This document shows positions 1 to 8,115 of a DNA stretch of 64,000 nucleotides, one piece after another (within the stretch, counting starts at the first letter, position 1; each line of letters begins with the position of its first letter). The DNA is taken from NCBI RefSeq assembly GCF_028736035.1, contig NZ_CP117866.1, positions 3,596,001-3,660,000 on the forward strand. The letters are read 5' to 3'. Made by a program: the position numbers and the translations under genes. The notes under the pieces were generated by a model, which saw nothing but the letters and a program-made list of their open reading frames with translations, was not told the origin of the DNA and searched no databases. This DNA is from Streptomyces sp. T12 (GTDB taxonomy: Bacteria > Actinomycetota > Actinomycetes > Streptomycetales > Streptomycetaceae).

Positions 1-39
1 CGCCCCGGCTGCCGGGCTTCGAAAACGCTTGAACCAGCG

Positions 40-54
40 ATGTCCGTCGGACAT
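40..54. repeat. Short palindrome downstream of the P450 gene
   Basis: Seven-base arms flank a single central base (ATGTCCG / CGGACAT), 25 bases past the P450 stop codon. It could be part of a terminator or an operator. No T-run follows, so the role is unknown. Confidence 0.25.
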
Positions 55-79
55 GGAGCTTCTTACCTTCCGGTGTTCG

Positions 80-1348
80 TCAGATGGGGCGTGCCGTGAT
101 CGGCAGGTGCTTGTAACCGGACACGAACGTCGAGCGCATCCGTACCGGAGTGCCAGCGGACTCGAACCGGTGATACGAGGTCAGCAGCTCTTCGAAGAGG
201 ATCTTCAGGGTGGCGCGGGCGAGTGTGTGACCGACGCAGTAGTGCGGGCCCATGCCGAACGAGAGGTGCCGGTTCGGCTTGCGACGCAGTTGGAACTCGT
301 CGGGATCGGGGAACGCATCCCCGTCTCGGTTCGCCGATCCGAACCAGACGACGAGCGGGTCGCCCTCCTTGACGGTGGTGCCCCGCACCTCGACGTCCCT
401 GGTGGCATGGCGCATGAAGTAGTTCACGGGCGCCGCGAGCCGCAAGGCCTCCTCGACCGCCGACGCGGTGACGCTGATGTCGGCGGCCCACTCGTCGAGC
501 AGTCCGGTCCCGATCTGCTCAGCCATCACGTAGTTGGGCGAGTGCGGAGTCGTCACCGACGCGCCGAGCAGCACGCTGTAGCAGTTGGACATGACCTCGC
601 CGGGCGCCATCGGCCGACCGTCCACCTGGGTGGTCATCAGAACACTGATGAGGTCGTCGCCGAGCTTGCGCTTCCGCTCGCGGTAGATCTCCTGGAAGTA
701 CGCGAACAGCTCCCGGTGCGCGCCGTCCACCGTCGCCACGGCATCGCCGGAGGCGGTGTCCAGATAGTCGGGATCGTGGCCCGCGATCGAGGCGTTGAGC
801 AGGTGGCACAGCCGCGGCCAGTCCTCCCGGGGCAGGTCCATCTGGACCCCGGCCACCGCTACGGGGAGCATGAGCATGGCCTGGGCGAAGTCGAAGGTAC
901 CGCCGTCACCCAGCGGCGCGAACAGCTCGCGCACCAGACCCCGGATCGCCGCGTGCTGCGCCTCCAGCGACTTGGGCGTCAGCGCCTTCTGCAACCGCGC
1001 GCGCATCCCGGTGTGCCGCGGAGGGTCGGTCACCGGAATCTGACGGCCGCCCGCGGGGTCCTGGGTGCCCAGGGTGTCGAGCATCGTTCCGCGCTCGGAC
1101 GTGAACGTCTCGTGGTCGCGCAGGACCCGGTCGGCGTCCTCGTACTTGACCACGGACCAGAAGCCGCGCCGGTCGTCCACCTGCTGCCAGGTGAGCCGAT
1201 CCAGCTCGCGCAAGTGGGCCCAGGTGGCGCGGTAGTCGCCGTCGCTGAACAGCATGGGGTCGGCGACGCCGTACGCCGCCGTGTGGCTCACCGGGCACTT
1301 GCCCACCAGGCGGACGGGCGTCTCGTCGACATCGGTCATCTTCATCAC
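80..1348 (-). CDS. Cytochrome P450, probably acting on a carrier-bound amino acid
   Basis: This 422-residue protein has the class I bacterial P450 layout. The heme-binding loop FGMGPHYCVG puts the thiolate ligand at Cys371, and the ExxR motif is EALR at 300-303. The I-helix oxygen-activation motif reads GASVTT (262-267), so the usual acid before the Thr pair is Val. As I recall, P450s that beta-hydroxylate PCP-bound amino acids (NovI, NikQ, OxyD types) often show such variants. The ATG overlaps the stop of the upstream MbtH-A-PCP gene by 4 bp, so the two are translationally coupled. From that pairing I infer hydroxylation of the aminoacyl group on that PCP. A different oxidation remains possible; the P450 assignment itself is firm. 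Confidence 0.9.
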   Translation of the reverse strand: MMKMTDVDETPVRLVGKCPVSHTAAYGVADPMLFSDGDYRATWAHLRELDRLTWQQVDDRRGFWSVVKYEDADRVLRDHETFTSERGTMLDTLGTQDPAGGRQIPVTDPPRHTGMRARLQKALTPKSLEAQHAAIRGLVRELFAPLGDGGTFDFAQAMLMLPVAVAGVQMDLPREDWPRLCHLLNASIAGHDPDYLDTASGDAVATVDGAHRELFAYFQEIYRERKRKLGDDLISVLMTTQVDGRPMAPGEVMSNCYSVLLGASVTTPHSPNYVMAEQIGTGLLDEWAADISVTASAVEEALRLAAPVNYFMRHATRDVEVRGTTVKEGDPLVVWFGSANRDGDAFPDPDEFQLRRKPNRHLSFGMGPHYCVGHTLARATLKILFEELLTSYHRFESAGTPVRMRSTFVSGYKHLPITARPI

Positions 1349-3348
1349 CCTTGTCCGGCCTCGACCGCAGCACTGTCCAGCCGCCGCGAGACCTCTTCGG
1401 CCAAAGCCTCGATCGTGGGATTCAGGAACAAAGTACGGGCGGACATGGCCACCTTGAACCGACTCTCCAGCGCGGCCAACAGCTCGGCCGCGAGCAGCGA
1501 ATGCCCGCCCAGCTCGAAGAAGTCGTCGGTGATGCCGATCGGCTCGATCTCCAGGGCGTCGCTCCAGACCTCCGCCAGCTGCCGCTGGAGATCGGTGGAG
1601 GGCTCGACGTATTCATTCCAGACGTTGCGCGGCATCTTGGCCGCGGGCAGGGCCGAGCGATCGACCTTGCCATTCGGGTTCAGCGGGATGTCCTCGACCG
1701 GGAAGATCCCCCACGGGACGAGGTGCGCGGGCAATGTCTTGTGCAGGTAGTCGCGCAACTCGTTGCCCAGGGTGGTCGCTTCGTCCGCCAGGAGCTCGCC
1801 GACGGCGACGGTGGCGATGAGCCGGGCGTCGCCTGCGCCGTCGGTGTGGGCGAGCACCACGGCCCGCTGCACCTTCGGATGGGACATCAGTTCCATCTCC
1901 ACCGTGCTCGGCTCGACGCGGTAGCCGCGGATCTTGAGCTGCCGGTCGGCACGGCCCAGGAAGTCGAGGTCGCCGGAGTCGGTGGCGACCACGAGATCGC
2001 CGGTACGGTACATCCGGGCGCCGGGCCTGGAGGGATCGATGTCGGCGACGAACTTCTCCGCGGTGGCCACCGGCCTGCGCAGGTAGCCGGTGGCGACTCC
2101 GGGCCCGCCGACCCAGAGCTCGCCGACCTCGCCCGGCTTCACCGGCCGGAGCGTGTCGTCGAGGATCATGGTCGTAGTGCCTTCGATGGCCCGTCCGATC
2201 GGCACCCGGGAACCGCTGGGCGCCGTGCGCGACGTCCAGCAGGTCGTGTACGTCGTGTTCTCGGTCGGGCCGTACCCGTTGGTGAAGATCAGGTGCGGGT
2301 GTGCTTCCAGGAGCTGCCGGACGTGCGTCGGCGACAGGACGTCTCCGCCGGCCAGGAGGTGACGGACCCCACCGAGGCCGTCGAGATGGTGGTCGACGAT
2401 CTTGTGGAAGAGTCCTGTGGTGAGCCACAGGACGGTGATGCCCTCGTTCTGTACCGTGGCGATGAGCTCGCTGAAATCGGCGTGGCCGGTGCTGGCCAGC
2501 GCGAGCCGGTTGCCGCGCACCAGCGGGGTCCAGATCTCGAAGGTGGAGACGTCGAACCCGACACGGGTGAGCTGCAGGAAGACGTCCTCAGGCTGGACAT
2601 CGATCCAATCGGGCTTGTCGATCAGCCGGAAGACCGCGCGGTGCGGCACCACGACGCCCTTGGGCTCGCCGGTGGACCCCGAGGTGTAGCAGACGTACAT
2701 AGGAGTGTCCGCCGTGATCGGCGTCTCGTCGGCCGGCTCCGGCGAGAACCGGTCGGCGGTCTCGTCGTCGACGCACAGGATCTGGCCGATCTCCGGGACC
2801 GCGTCCGCCGTCTCGCGGGTGACGACCGCGAACCGGGCGGCGGAGTCCGCCACGATCCGGCGCCGCAGGTCGGCCGACTCGGTCGGGTCGAGATACAGGT
2901 ACGCCCCACCGGCCTTGAGGACGGCCAGCAGCGTCGTGATGAGCGGTAGCGACCGGCCGAGGACGACGGCGACGACGGATCCGCCACCGACGCCCGCCGA
3001 ACGCAGTCGAGCGGCCAGCAACTCGGCCTGCGCGTCCAGTTCCTCGTAGGTCAGTGCGGTGCCTGCGTGGCTGACCGCCACGTCGTGGGGCGTACGCCTG
3101 GCCTGCTCGGCAACCAGGTTGTGGATAAGCGGCACCGGGTCGTGCTCAGGTGCGGCGCCCCGGGAACTCGCCGGCCGGATGTCGGACCACGTCGATTCGA
3201 TGAACGCATGGCACTCGTCGCGAGAGCCGTCCTCCCGCGCCACCCGCCAGCCGGATGGGCGCTCTAGCTTCGACGGCCACAGTGAGTACTGTTCCTCATC
3301 GTTGACCAGGACCACAAACGTGCCGTTGGGGTTATCAAACTCATTCAA
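1345..3348 (-). CDS. MbtH-adenylation-carrier fusion NRPS protein
   Basis: This protein of about 667 residues starts with an MbtH-like domain (1-61; NPNGTF, SLWP and the DIRP-type ending are visible). An adenylation domain follows (YTSGSTGEPKG core, YGPTE, YRTGD, NGKVDR), then a carrier domain (ELGGHSL). A TTG at 3348 was chosen as start because it gives a normal MbtH N-terminus (MNEFDNPNG) and follows a GAGAAAG stretch; upstream residues look non-coding. Reading the specificity pocket against GrsA gives D-V-F-W-L-G-G-T-Y-K, which resembles valine codes. Together with the adjacent branched-chain aminotransferase and P450, this points to activation, and probably oxidation, of valine or a close analogue. 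MbtH fusions are uncommon; SlgN1 of streptolydigin is a known example. Confidence 0.88.
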   Translation of the reverse strand: MNEFDNPNGTFVVLVNDEEQYSLWPSKLERPSGWRVAREDGSRDECHAFIESTWSDIRPASSRGAAPEHDPVPLIHNLVAEQARRTPHDVAVSHAGTALTYEELDAQAELLAARLRSAGVGGGSVVAVVLGRSLPLITTLLAVLKAGGAYLYLDPTESADLRRRIVADSAARFAVVTRETADAVPEIGQILCVDDETADRFSPEPADETPITADTPMYVCYTSGSTGEPKGVVVPHRAVFRLIDKPDWIDVQPEDVFLQLTRVGFDVSTFEIWTPLVRGNRLALASTGHADFSELIATVQNEGITVLWLTTGLFHKIVDHHLDGLGGVRHLLAGGDVLSPTHVRQLLEAHPHLIFTNGYGPTENTTYTTCWTSRTAPSGSRVPIGRAIEGTTTMILDDTLRPVKPGEVGELWVGGPGVATGYLRRPVATAEKFVADIDPSRPGARMYRTGDLVVATDSGDLDFLGRADRQLKIRGYRVEPSTVEMELMSHPKVQRAVVLAHTDGAGDARLIATVAVGELLADEATTLGNELRDYLHKTLPAHLVPWGIFPVEDIPLNPNGKVDRSALPAAKMPRNVWNEYVEPSTDLQRQLAEVWSDALEIEPIGITDDFFELGGHSLLAAELLAALESRFKVAMSARTLFLNPTIEALAEEVSRRLDSAAVEAGQG

Positions 3349-3391
3349 GTCGGGAGATCTTTCTCTGTCAGTCCGATACGGCCAAACATGG

Positions 3392-4576
3392 TCAGCACAC
3401 GGGGTGCGTCCAACCGAACTCATCTGGGATGCGGCCGTATTGGATACCGAGCAACTCCTCGCGAAGCCGCATGGTGACCGGGCCGGGGCGGCCGTCGCCG
3501 ATCGTCCATCCGCCGTCGGCACCGCGCACCTGTCCGACCGGTGCGATGACCGCCGCGGTCCCGCAGGCGAAGACCTCGGTGATCTGGCCCGTTTCACACT
3601 GCTTGCGCCACTGATCCACCGAGATGCGTCCCTCCTCGCAGTCGAGGCCGAGCCTTCCGGCGAGCTGGAGCAGCGAGCTCCGCGTCACCCCCGGCAGCAG
3701 CGTTCCAGTCAACGCAGGTGTCATCAGCGTCTGAGAGTCACCGGAGCGTTGGACGAAGCAAAGGTTCATCCCGCCCATCTCCTCGACCCACGTGCGCTCG
3801 ACCGCGTCCAGCCAGACGACCTGGTCGCAACCGTTGTCCACGGCGTTCCGCTGGGCCAGGAACGCCGCGGCGTAATTGCCGCCGGCCTTCGCGAATCCGG
3901 TCCCACCGGGCGCGGCGCGGCTGTATTCCTCGGACAGCCAGACGGACAGCGCCGACGGCCCGGTGCGCCCGCGAAAGTACCCGGGCGCCGGGCTGGCGAT
4001 CACACAGAACAGATAGCTGTTCGACGGAAGGGTGAATCCCAGCGTCGGCTGGGTCGCGATCATCATCGGCCGCAGATACAGGCTGTTGCCCTCGCCGTCC
4101 GGCACCCATTGGCGATCCTGCCGGACGAGCAGTTCAACGGCGTGGACGAACGTCTCCACCGGGATCTCCGGCATCGCGAGCCGACGGGCGGAGGCGTTGA
4201 AACGGGCGGCGTTGCGCTCCGGCCGGAAGAGGGCGATGGACCCACCTTCCTGACGGTACGCCTTCATCCCCTCGAAGATCTCCTGCCCATAGTGGAAGAC
4301 CGACGCCGACGGCGGCAGGGAGATGGGCTGAAAGGCCTCGACCCGTCCGTCGTGCCACCCGCGCTCCTCATCCCAGCGCAGAGTGATCATGTGATCGGTG
4401 AACACCTGGCCGAACGCAGCAGTGTCGAGAGCCGCGCGGCGCTCCGCCTCGGGCGCCGGCTTCCGGTTCGGCCTGATCTCGAAGTCGACTATGGCTACTG
4501 CCCTCTTCCCTCTTCCAGTGGTTCGTGTGAAACGCTTCTTCCGACTCGACAGTCGCGCAGGCCCGCGCCCTGGCAC
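3392..4576 (-). CDS. Branched-chain amino acid aminotransferase (IlvE family), start uncertain
   Basis: This is a fold-type IV PLP enzyme that interconverts Val, Leu or Ile with their 2-oxo acids. Visible markers are HYGQEIFEGMKAYR, the PLP-lysine region FAKAGGNYAA, WVEEMGGMN and EVFACGTAAV. The first canonical start in frame is GTG at 4576, but it adds 28 residues that do not look like the family. Homology begins at VDFEIRPN, where the frame offers only ATA at 4492, preceded by a strong purine-rich GGAAGAGGGAAGAGGG stretch. Placed between a free carrier gene and the valine-like MbtH-A-PCP gene, it probably supplies or recycles a branched-chain precursor rather than serving core metabolism. 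Confidence 0.85.
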   Translation of the reverse strand: MPGRGPARLSSRKKRFTRTTGRGKRAVAIVDFEIRPNRKPAPEAERRAALDTAAFGQVFTDHMITLRWDEERGWHDGRVEAFQPISLPPSASVFHYGQEIFEGMKAYRQEGGSIALFRPERNAARFNASARRLAMPEIPVETFVHAVELLVRQDRQWVPDGEGNSLYLRPMMIATQPTLGFTLPSNSYLFCVIASPAPGYFRGRTGPSALSVWLSEEYSRAAPGGTGFAKAGGNYAAAFLAQRNAVDNGCDQVVWLDAVERTWVEEMGGMNLCFVQRSGDSQTLMTPALTGTLLPGVTRSSLLQLAGRLGLDCEEGRISVDQWRKQCETGQITEVFACGTAAVIAPVGQVRGADGGWTIGDGRPGPVTMRLREELLGIQYGRIPDEFGWTHPVC

Positions 4577-4606
4577 AGCCCTGACCGCCGATGCGCCGGA
4601 ATCGCG

Positions 4607-4930
4607 CTACCGGCTGCCCTGCTCTGCGGTCCGCTCGTAGAGCACGGCCGACTCCGCCTCGAGCTCGCGCGGGGACGAGAACTTGAACACGAGACTCGCT
4701 GGCGGCCGCCAACCCGAAAGCGCCTCGTAGCGCCGCAACAGCTTCGGGATCAGCAGCGAATGGCCACCCGCCTGGAAGAAGTTGGTGTCCTCGTCGATGT
4801 CGGCGGACTCAAGAACCTCACGAAATGCTTGCAACCAGGCCGAGTCGGAAGATTCTCCACTGTCAGGCTGTGGCGTGCCAGGTGTGAACAAGAGGTCCCC
4901 CAGGTAATGCGAACGATGCCGATCAGGCAT
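4607..4930 (-). CDS. Free-standing peptidyl carrier protein
   Basis: The 107-residue protein has one carrier domain with phosphopantetheine site AGGHSLL (Ser58), preceded by an about 30-residue N-terminal extension. It is the first gene of a minus-strand unit (carrier, aminotransferase, MbtH-A-PCP, P450). It has no adenylation domain of its own, so it must be loaded in trans or accept an acyl group from a condensation domain. It could be the acceptor for one of the discrete C domains or a site for tailoring; neither can be decided from sequence. Confidence 0.82.
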   Translation of the reverse strand: MPDRHRSHYLGDLLFTPGTPQPDSGESSDSAWLQAFREVLESADIDEDTNFFQAGGHSLLIPKLLRRYEALSGWRPPASLVFKFSSPRELEAESAVLYERTAEQGSR

Positions 4931-5159
4931 TTCGAAAGGTGGTCGGAGGGGATGGTGGAGCAGTCTGGAACGACGCTTTAGCAGTCAGTCACCAGGACTG
5001 AAGGTTGAGGCTATGGCACCGACCGGACGCGTACGTACTGGCACCAGTCAGGGTCTCCTCCGAGTGCTGAACTCCTGGCAACGGGCCGCACCGGATCCCG
5101 GACGGAGTTCCCCGGCCGGTTTACTCCGGGCGAGACGGACCTAAGACTCTTGAGCCGAC

Positions 5160-5517
5160 CAGGGGAACCCTCCACTCCTGGGTCTGGCAGTTGGCCGGCC
5201 GCGATGCGCCCGATGCAGGCGGGACGGTGACCGTCGATCTGGATGGGGTGCTGGTGATCGCACACTCGCACAAGCAGGACGCCGCCCCGACCTGGAAGCG
5301 GACCTACGGCCGTCACCGGCGCGGACGGCGGACGCTGATCCGCACCGATTCGTCCTATTCGGTCGGCATGGTGATCCTGGACGGCCGGCCGCCGGGGATG
5401 CGGCTCATCGTCCGGAAGGAACGACCGCACCCAGGAGCCCAGTTGAGGCTCACCGACGCGGACGGCATGCGGCTCACGGACCAGAACCTACCCGTCGTCA
5501 AACCCTGTCACCAATGA
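5160..5517 (+). mobile_element. IS1380-family transposase remnant with internal deletion
   Basis: The frame contains the IS1380-type catalytic-Asp block (TVDLDGVLVIAHSHKQDA, then WKRTYG). It jumps directly to the C-terminal block (PPGMRLIVRKERPHPGAQL, then LTDADG). Several hundred residues that normally lie between are gone, and there is no intact start. It lies in the 1.2-kb gap between two divergent biosynthetic units. Apart from this remnant and the inverted repeat at 5788-5861, I see no gene between 4931 and 6146. Confidence 0.75.
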
Positions 5518-5787
5518 CCATCGGATCCGATTGGATCGGCGGTGGCGCGAGCCCCGAAAATCCACGGTCGATTGGATCTTTGCCGCATCTTTCTTCATTC
5601 GATCGATTGACGACAGGCATGCCAGGAGCAGCCGCGGTCTCCAGCCCCTCTCGGTTCGCGGCCCGTTCGCTCTATTCGAGATCCGCCGACAGAGCGTGCC
5701 CGTCACCAAGAGCCACGTAGGCGGAGATCGAAACCGAAGGGCGATCTTGACAGTGTATCCGCCAGCTATTCAGGATGGCCGTGCTGA

Positions 5788-5861
5788 AGTCCCCCCCGAT
5801 GCCCAGCACTTGGGGCTATCTGCATGTGGGTAGCCCCAAGTGCTGAGCATCCGGGGGGACT
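5788..5861. repeat. 31-bp near-perfect inverted repeat
   Basis: Arms at 5788-5818 and 5831-5861 match with two mismatches and flank a 12-base loop, forming a very stable potential hairpin. There is no T-run on either side, so it is not a textbook terminator. Arm length and the neighbouring transposase remnant suggest a trace of a mobile element or a MITE-like unit, but a regulatory role upstream of the gene at 6147 cannot be excluded. Confidence 0.7.
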
Positions 5862-6146
5862 CGCATCGTATGGCCGCGCTGTGAACGGTATCTGGTTGCC
5901 GTGCTCCGACCTCGCACAAGCTCTGCCCTCGACTCCGGAGCCGCCACGCATTCGGCCGCTGCCGCATATGAGAACACCCACGGTCGACCCGCCACTCAAC
6001 TGGCGATCGGCTGCGGTGCGGAAACGAATGCCACGGACACCCACGCTTCCCCGCCTCCACAACCACCAGCGATACCGATCGGTGCCGCTCTTGTTCCGTC
6101 CCGCCCATGCCGCTCATCGCAACCAACAGCAACGAGAGGTACCGCC

Positions 6147-8087
6147 TTGCCCACAGCAGCACTTAAGACCGTCGTCCATGACGTCTTCCACCGCCCCATG
6201 CACGTGGATGAGGCCTCAGCCGACGCGCTCGCCGCGTTGCGCCGGTCCCGACGCGACGCTCTGCTCGAACGGGCTCGGTGCGAGCACCTGGGCCAGGTGC
6301 CGTGGAGCACTCGTGCCTTCCCGGTGCTCGCCGCGCTCGCGCCGGTGATGACGTCGCCCGTGGGTGAGATCACGTACCCCGGCGACCCGATGTGCCTGTA
6401 CGCGGCGCTCAGCGTCGTCGTCGACAGCGCCCTGAAGTCGGCCCGGAACGCGGCAGACGGCAACGAGGACTTGCCGTTCACGGACTTGTGTCCTGACTGG
6501 CAATGTCGCCCGAGTAAAGAGCGGCGGCTGTCCGCGCGGCACGGGCTACGCGCCGAGCGGGATATGGAGAGCACCCCCGACAGTGCCGTCTTCGACCCCC
6601 GGGTGTGGGACGAGCAGGCCCGCAACGACCTGCGGGCGGTTACTCGGCGGTTACGCCCGAAGGTCTTCCTTGTCAGCACGGTCTCTCCGGGACACCGCTA
6701 CGCCTTGGAGATGGCCCGTCTGGTCAAGGAGGAGGCGCCCGACTGTCTCGTAGTGTTCGGGGGACGGCACATGGACGAGACCATGCGCTATGCCCCTGCG
6801 GACCGGTCCCTCAGCCTGGAGTACAGCAGCACGCTGCGCGCTATCGACGAGGGCCGTGCCGAGCCGGTCGTGGACTTCTGCGTCGGGGGCGAGGGTTACT
6901 TCGCGCTCGACCTGTTGATGAAGGCGGTCGCCCTGGCGATGGACCTTGACCGTACCCGGGCTCGCGTCCGCGACGTTGTCGAGATGCTGTCCCTGCTCGG
7001 TGCCGCGGGGCTGCGCCTGCCGGGCAGCTCGCTGCTGTGCGCGCGGGACGAGGACGCTCTGCACGCCTTCCCTGTCAGAGGTGAGAAGTACGATCTGGCC
7101 CAACTTCCGTCCCCGTACCAGGGTTTCGCCGTCCGCGCCCGTTTCCCCGTCTTCCCGCTGCCCGACGGCAGCCCCGCCCGCACGGCTCACATGACCGTGA
7201 CCAACGCCTGCCCCTACCACTGCGACTTCTGCTCCGAGTCGGCCCTCGTGGTCGGCGGACTCAAGCGCTTCGGTGCCTCACCGGCCGAGGCCGCCCTTGA
7301 GCGGGTGTGCGAGTACGTCAGCTACGGCGCCGCGGCGGTCTTCTTCGACGACTCCATCTTCTGGGCCGGCACGTTCCGGGCCATCCACGAGTTCTGCGAG
7401 GTGCTGCGCGCGGCCCGTACCGCGCCGTCGCCTGAGCAGCTACCCGAGCGCTGCCGCCGGTGGATCACCGGGGACGACGACTGGCAGCGTCTGCGTGACC
7501 TGCAGTTCGGCTGCCAGGTGACCGCCGATCTGCTCACCACGCTGCACGGCGAGAGCGAGGTGCGCGCGCTGCTGTCCACCCTGCGCGAGGCGGGCTGCAC
7601 TTACCTCTACATGGGCATCGAGAGCATGTCGAGCGAAGTCATGGAGCACGTCCACAAGAACCTCCGCCGCACCATCGACCTGCCGTGGAAGAAGAAGGTC
7701 CGCACTGCCCTGGAGCGGATACGGGAGGCCGGCATACCCGTCGGTACCTCCGTGCTGTTCGGTCTGGAGGGCGAGAACCGCCGGACGATCGAGGAGACCG
7801 TCGAGGAGGTGGGGCAGCTCGTCGACGACGGCCTCGTCATGCTGGCCAGTCCCAATATCCTCACCTACCACCCGGCCACCCGGATCACGCGAGACCACGG
7901 CATGCAGGACCAGCTCGACTACCACTCCCCGGACGTCGACAACCGGCCGCCGTACATCTACTTCGAGGAAGCCTTCCCCGGCGTCGTCTCACGCCGTCTG
8001 TCCGAGGACGACATCTGGTTCATCCATGACGCGACCGACAAACGCTGGGGCACCACCCGCAACTCCGCCGAGCTCGCACTCCCGTAA
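6147..8087 (+). CDS. Cobalamin-type radical SAM enzyme
   Basis: The 646-residue protein has a flavodoxin-like B12-binding-type region (about 165-300; SPGHRYALEMARLVKEEAP, then VVFGGRH) followed by a radical SAM core with CxxxCxxC at Cys355, 359 and 362 (NACPYHCDFC). The classic DxHxxG cobalamin-ligand motif was not seen, so base-off binding is doubtful, as in TsrM-like enzymes. TTG at 6147 was chosen because GAGAGG lies 7 bases upstream. A TTA codon occurs at 6651. The family performs radical methylations, ring rearrangements and related chemistry on unactivated carbons. It is followed closely by a DUF364-like gene, likely its partner. The substrate is unknown. Confidence 0.85.
   Translation: MPTAALKTVVHDVFHRPMHVDEASADALAALRRSRRDALLERARCEHLGQVPWSTRAFPVLAALAPVMTSPVGEITYPGDPMCLYAALSVVVDSALKSARNAADGNEDLPFTDLCPDWQCRPSKERRLSARHGLRAERDMESTPDSAVFDPRVWDEQARNDLRAVTRRLRPKVFLVSTVSPGHRYALEMARLVKEEAPDCLVVFGGRHMDETMRYAPADRSLSLEYSSTLRAIDEGRAEPVVDFCVGGEGYFALDLLMKAVALAMDLDRTRARVRDVVEMLSLLGAAGLRLPGSSLLCARDEDALHAFPVRGEKYDLAQLPSPYQGFAVRARFPVFPLPDGSPARTAHMTVTNACPYHCDFCSESALVVGGLKRFGASPAEAALERVCEYVSYGAAAVFFDDSIFWAGTFRAIHEFCEVLRAARTAPSPEQLPERCRRWITGDDDWQRLRDLQFGCQVTADLLTTLHGESEVRALLSTLREAGCTYLYMGIESMSSEVMEHVHKNLRRTIDLPWKKKVRTALERIREAGIPVGTSVLFGLEGENRRTIEETVEEVGQLVDDGLVMLASPNILTYHPATRITRDHGMQDQLDYHSPDVDNRPPYIYFEEAFPGVVSRRLSEDDIWFIHDATDKRWGTTRNSAELALP
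6651..6653 (+). promoter_or_regulatory. In-frame TTA codon (bldA-dependent translation)
   Basis: Codon 169 of the radical SAM gene is TTA. In Streptomyces this rare codon is read by the developmentally controlled bldA leucyl-tRNA. Scanning the other intact genes of the island by eye I found no second in-frame TTA, so this gene may be the developmental gate of the pathway. Confidence 0.7.
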
Positions 8088-8115
8088 CCCGCCGACCGAA
8101 AGAGTCACCACAGAC

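Noticed and set aside
29..2949. Long plus-strand frames opposite the P450 and MbtH-A-PCP genes
   Set aside because: No domains; the minus strand carries intact P450 and NRPS signatures.
1345..3348. Identity with SlgN1 of streptolydigin because of the MbtH-A-PCP fusion
   Set aside because: The pocket residues are valine-like rather than methylaspartate-like, and no tetramic-acid PKS genes are in view.
5901..6146. N-terminal extension of the radical SAM frame from an upstream start
   Set aside because: The extension is low-complexity and unrelated to the family; TTG at 6147 has a properly spaced GAGAGG.
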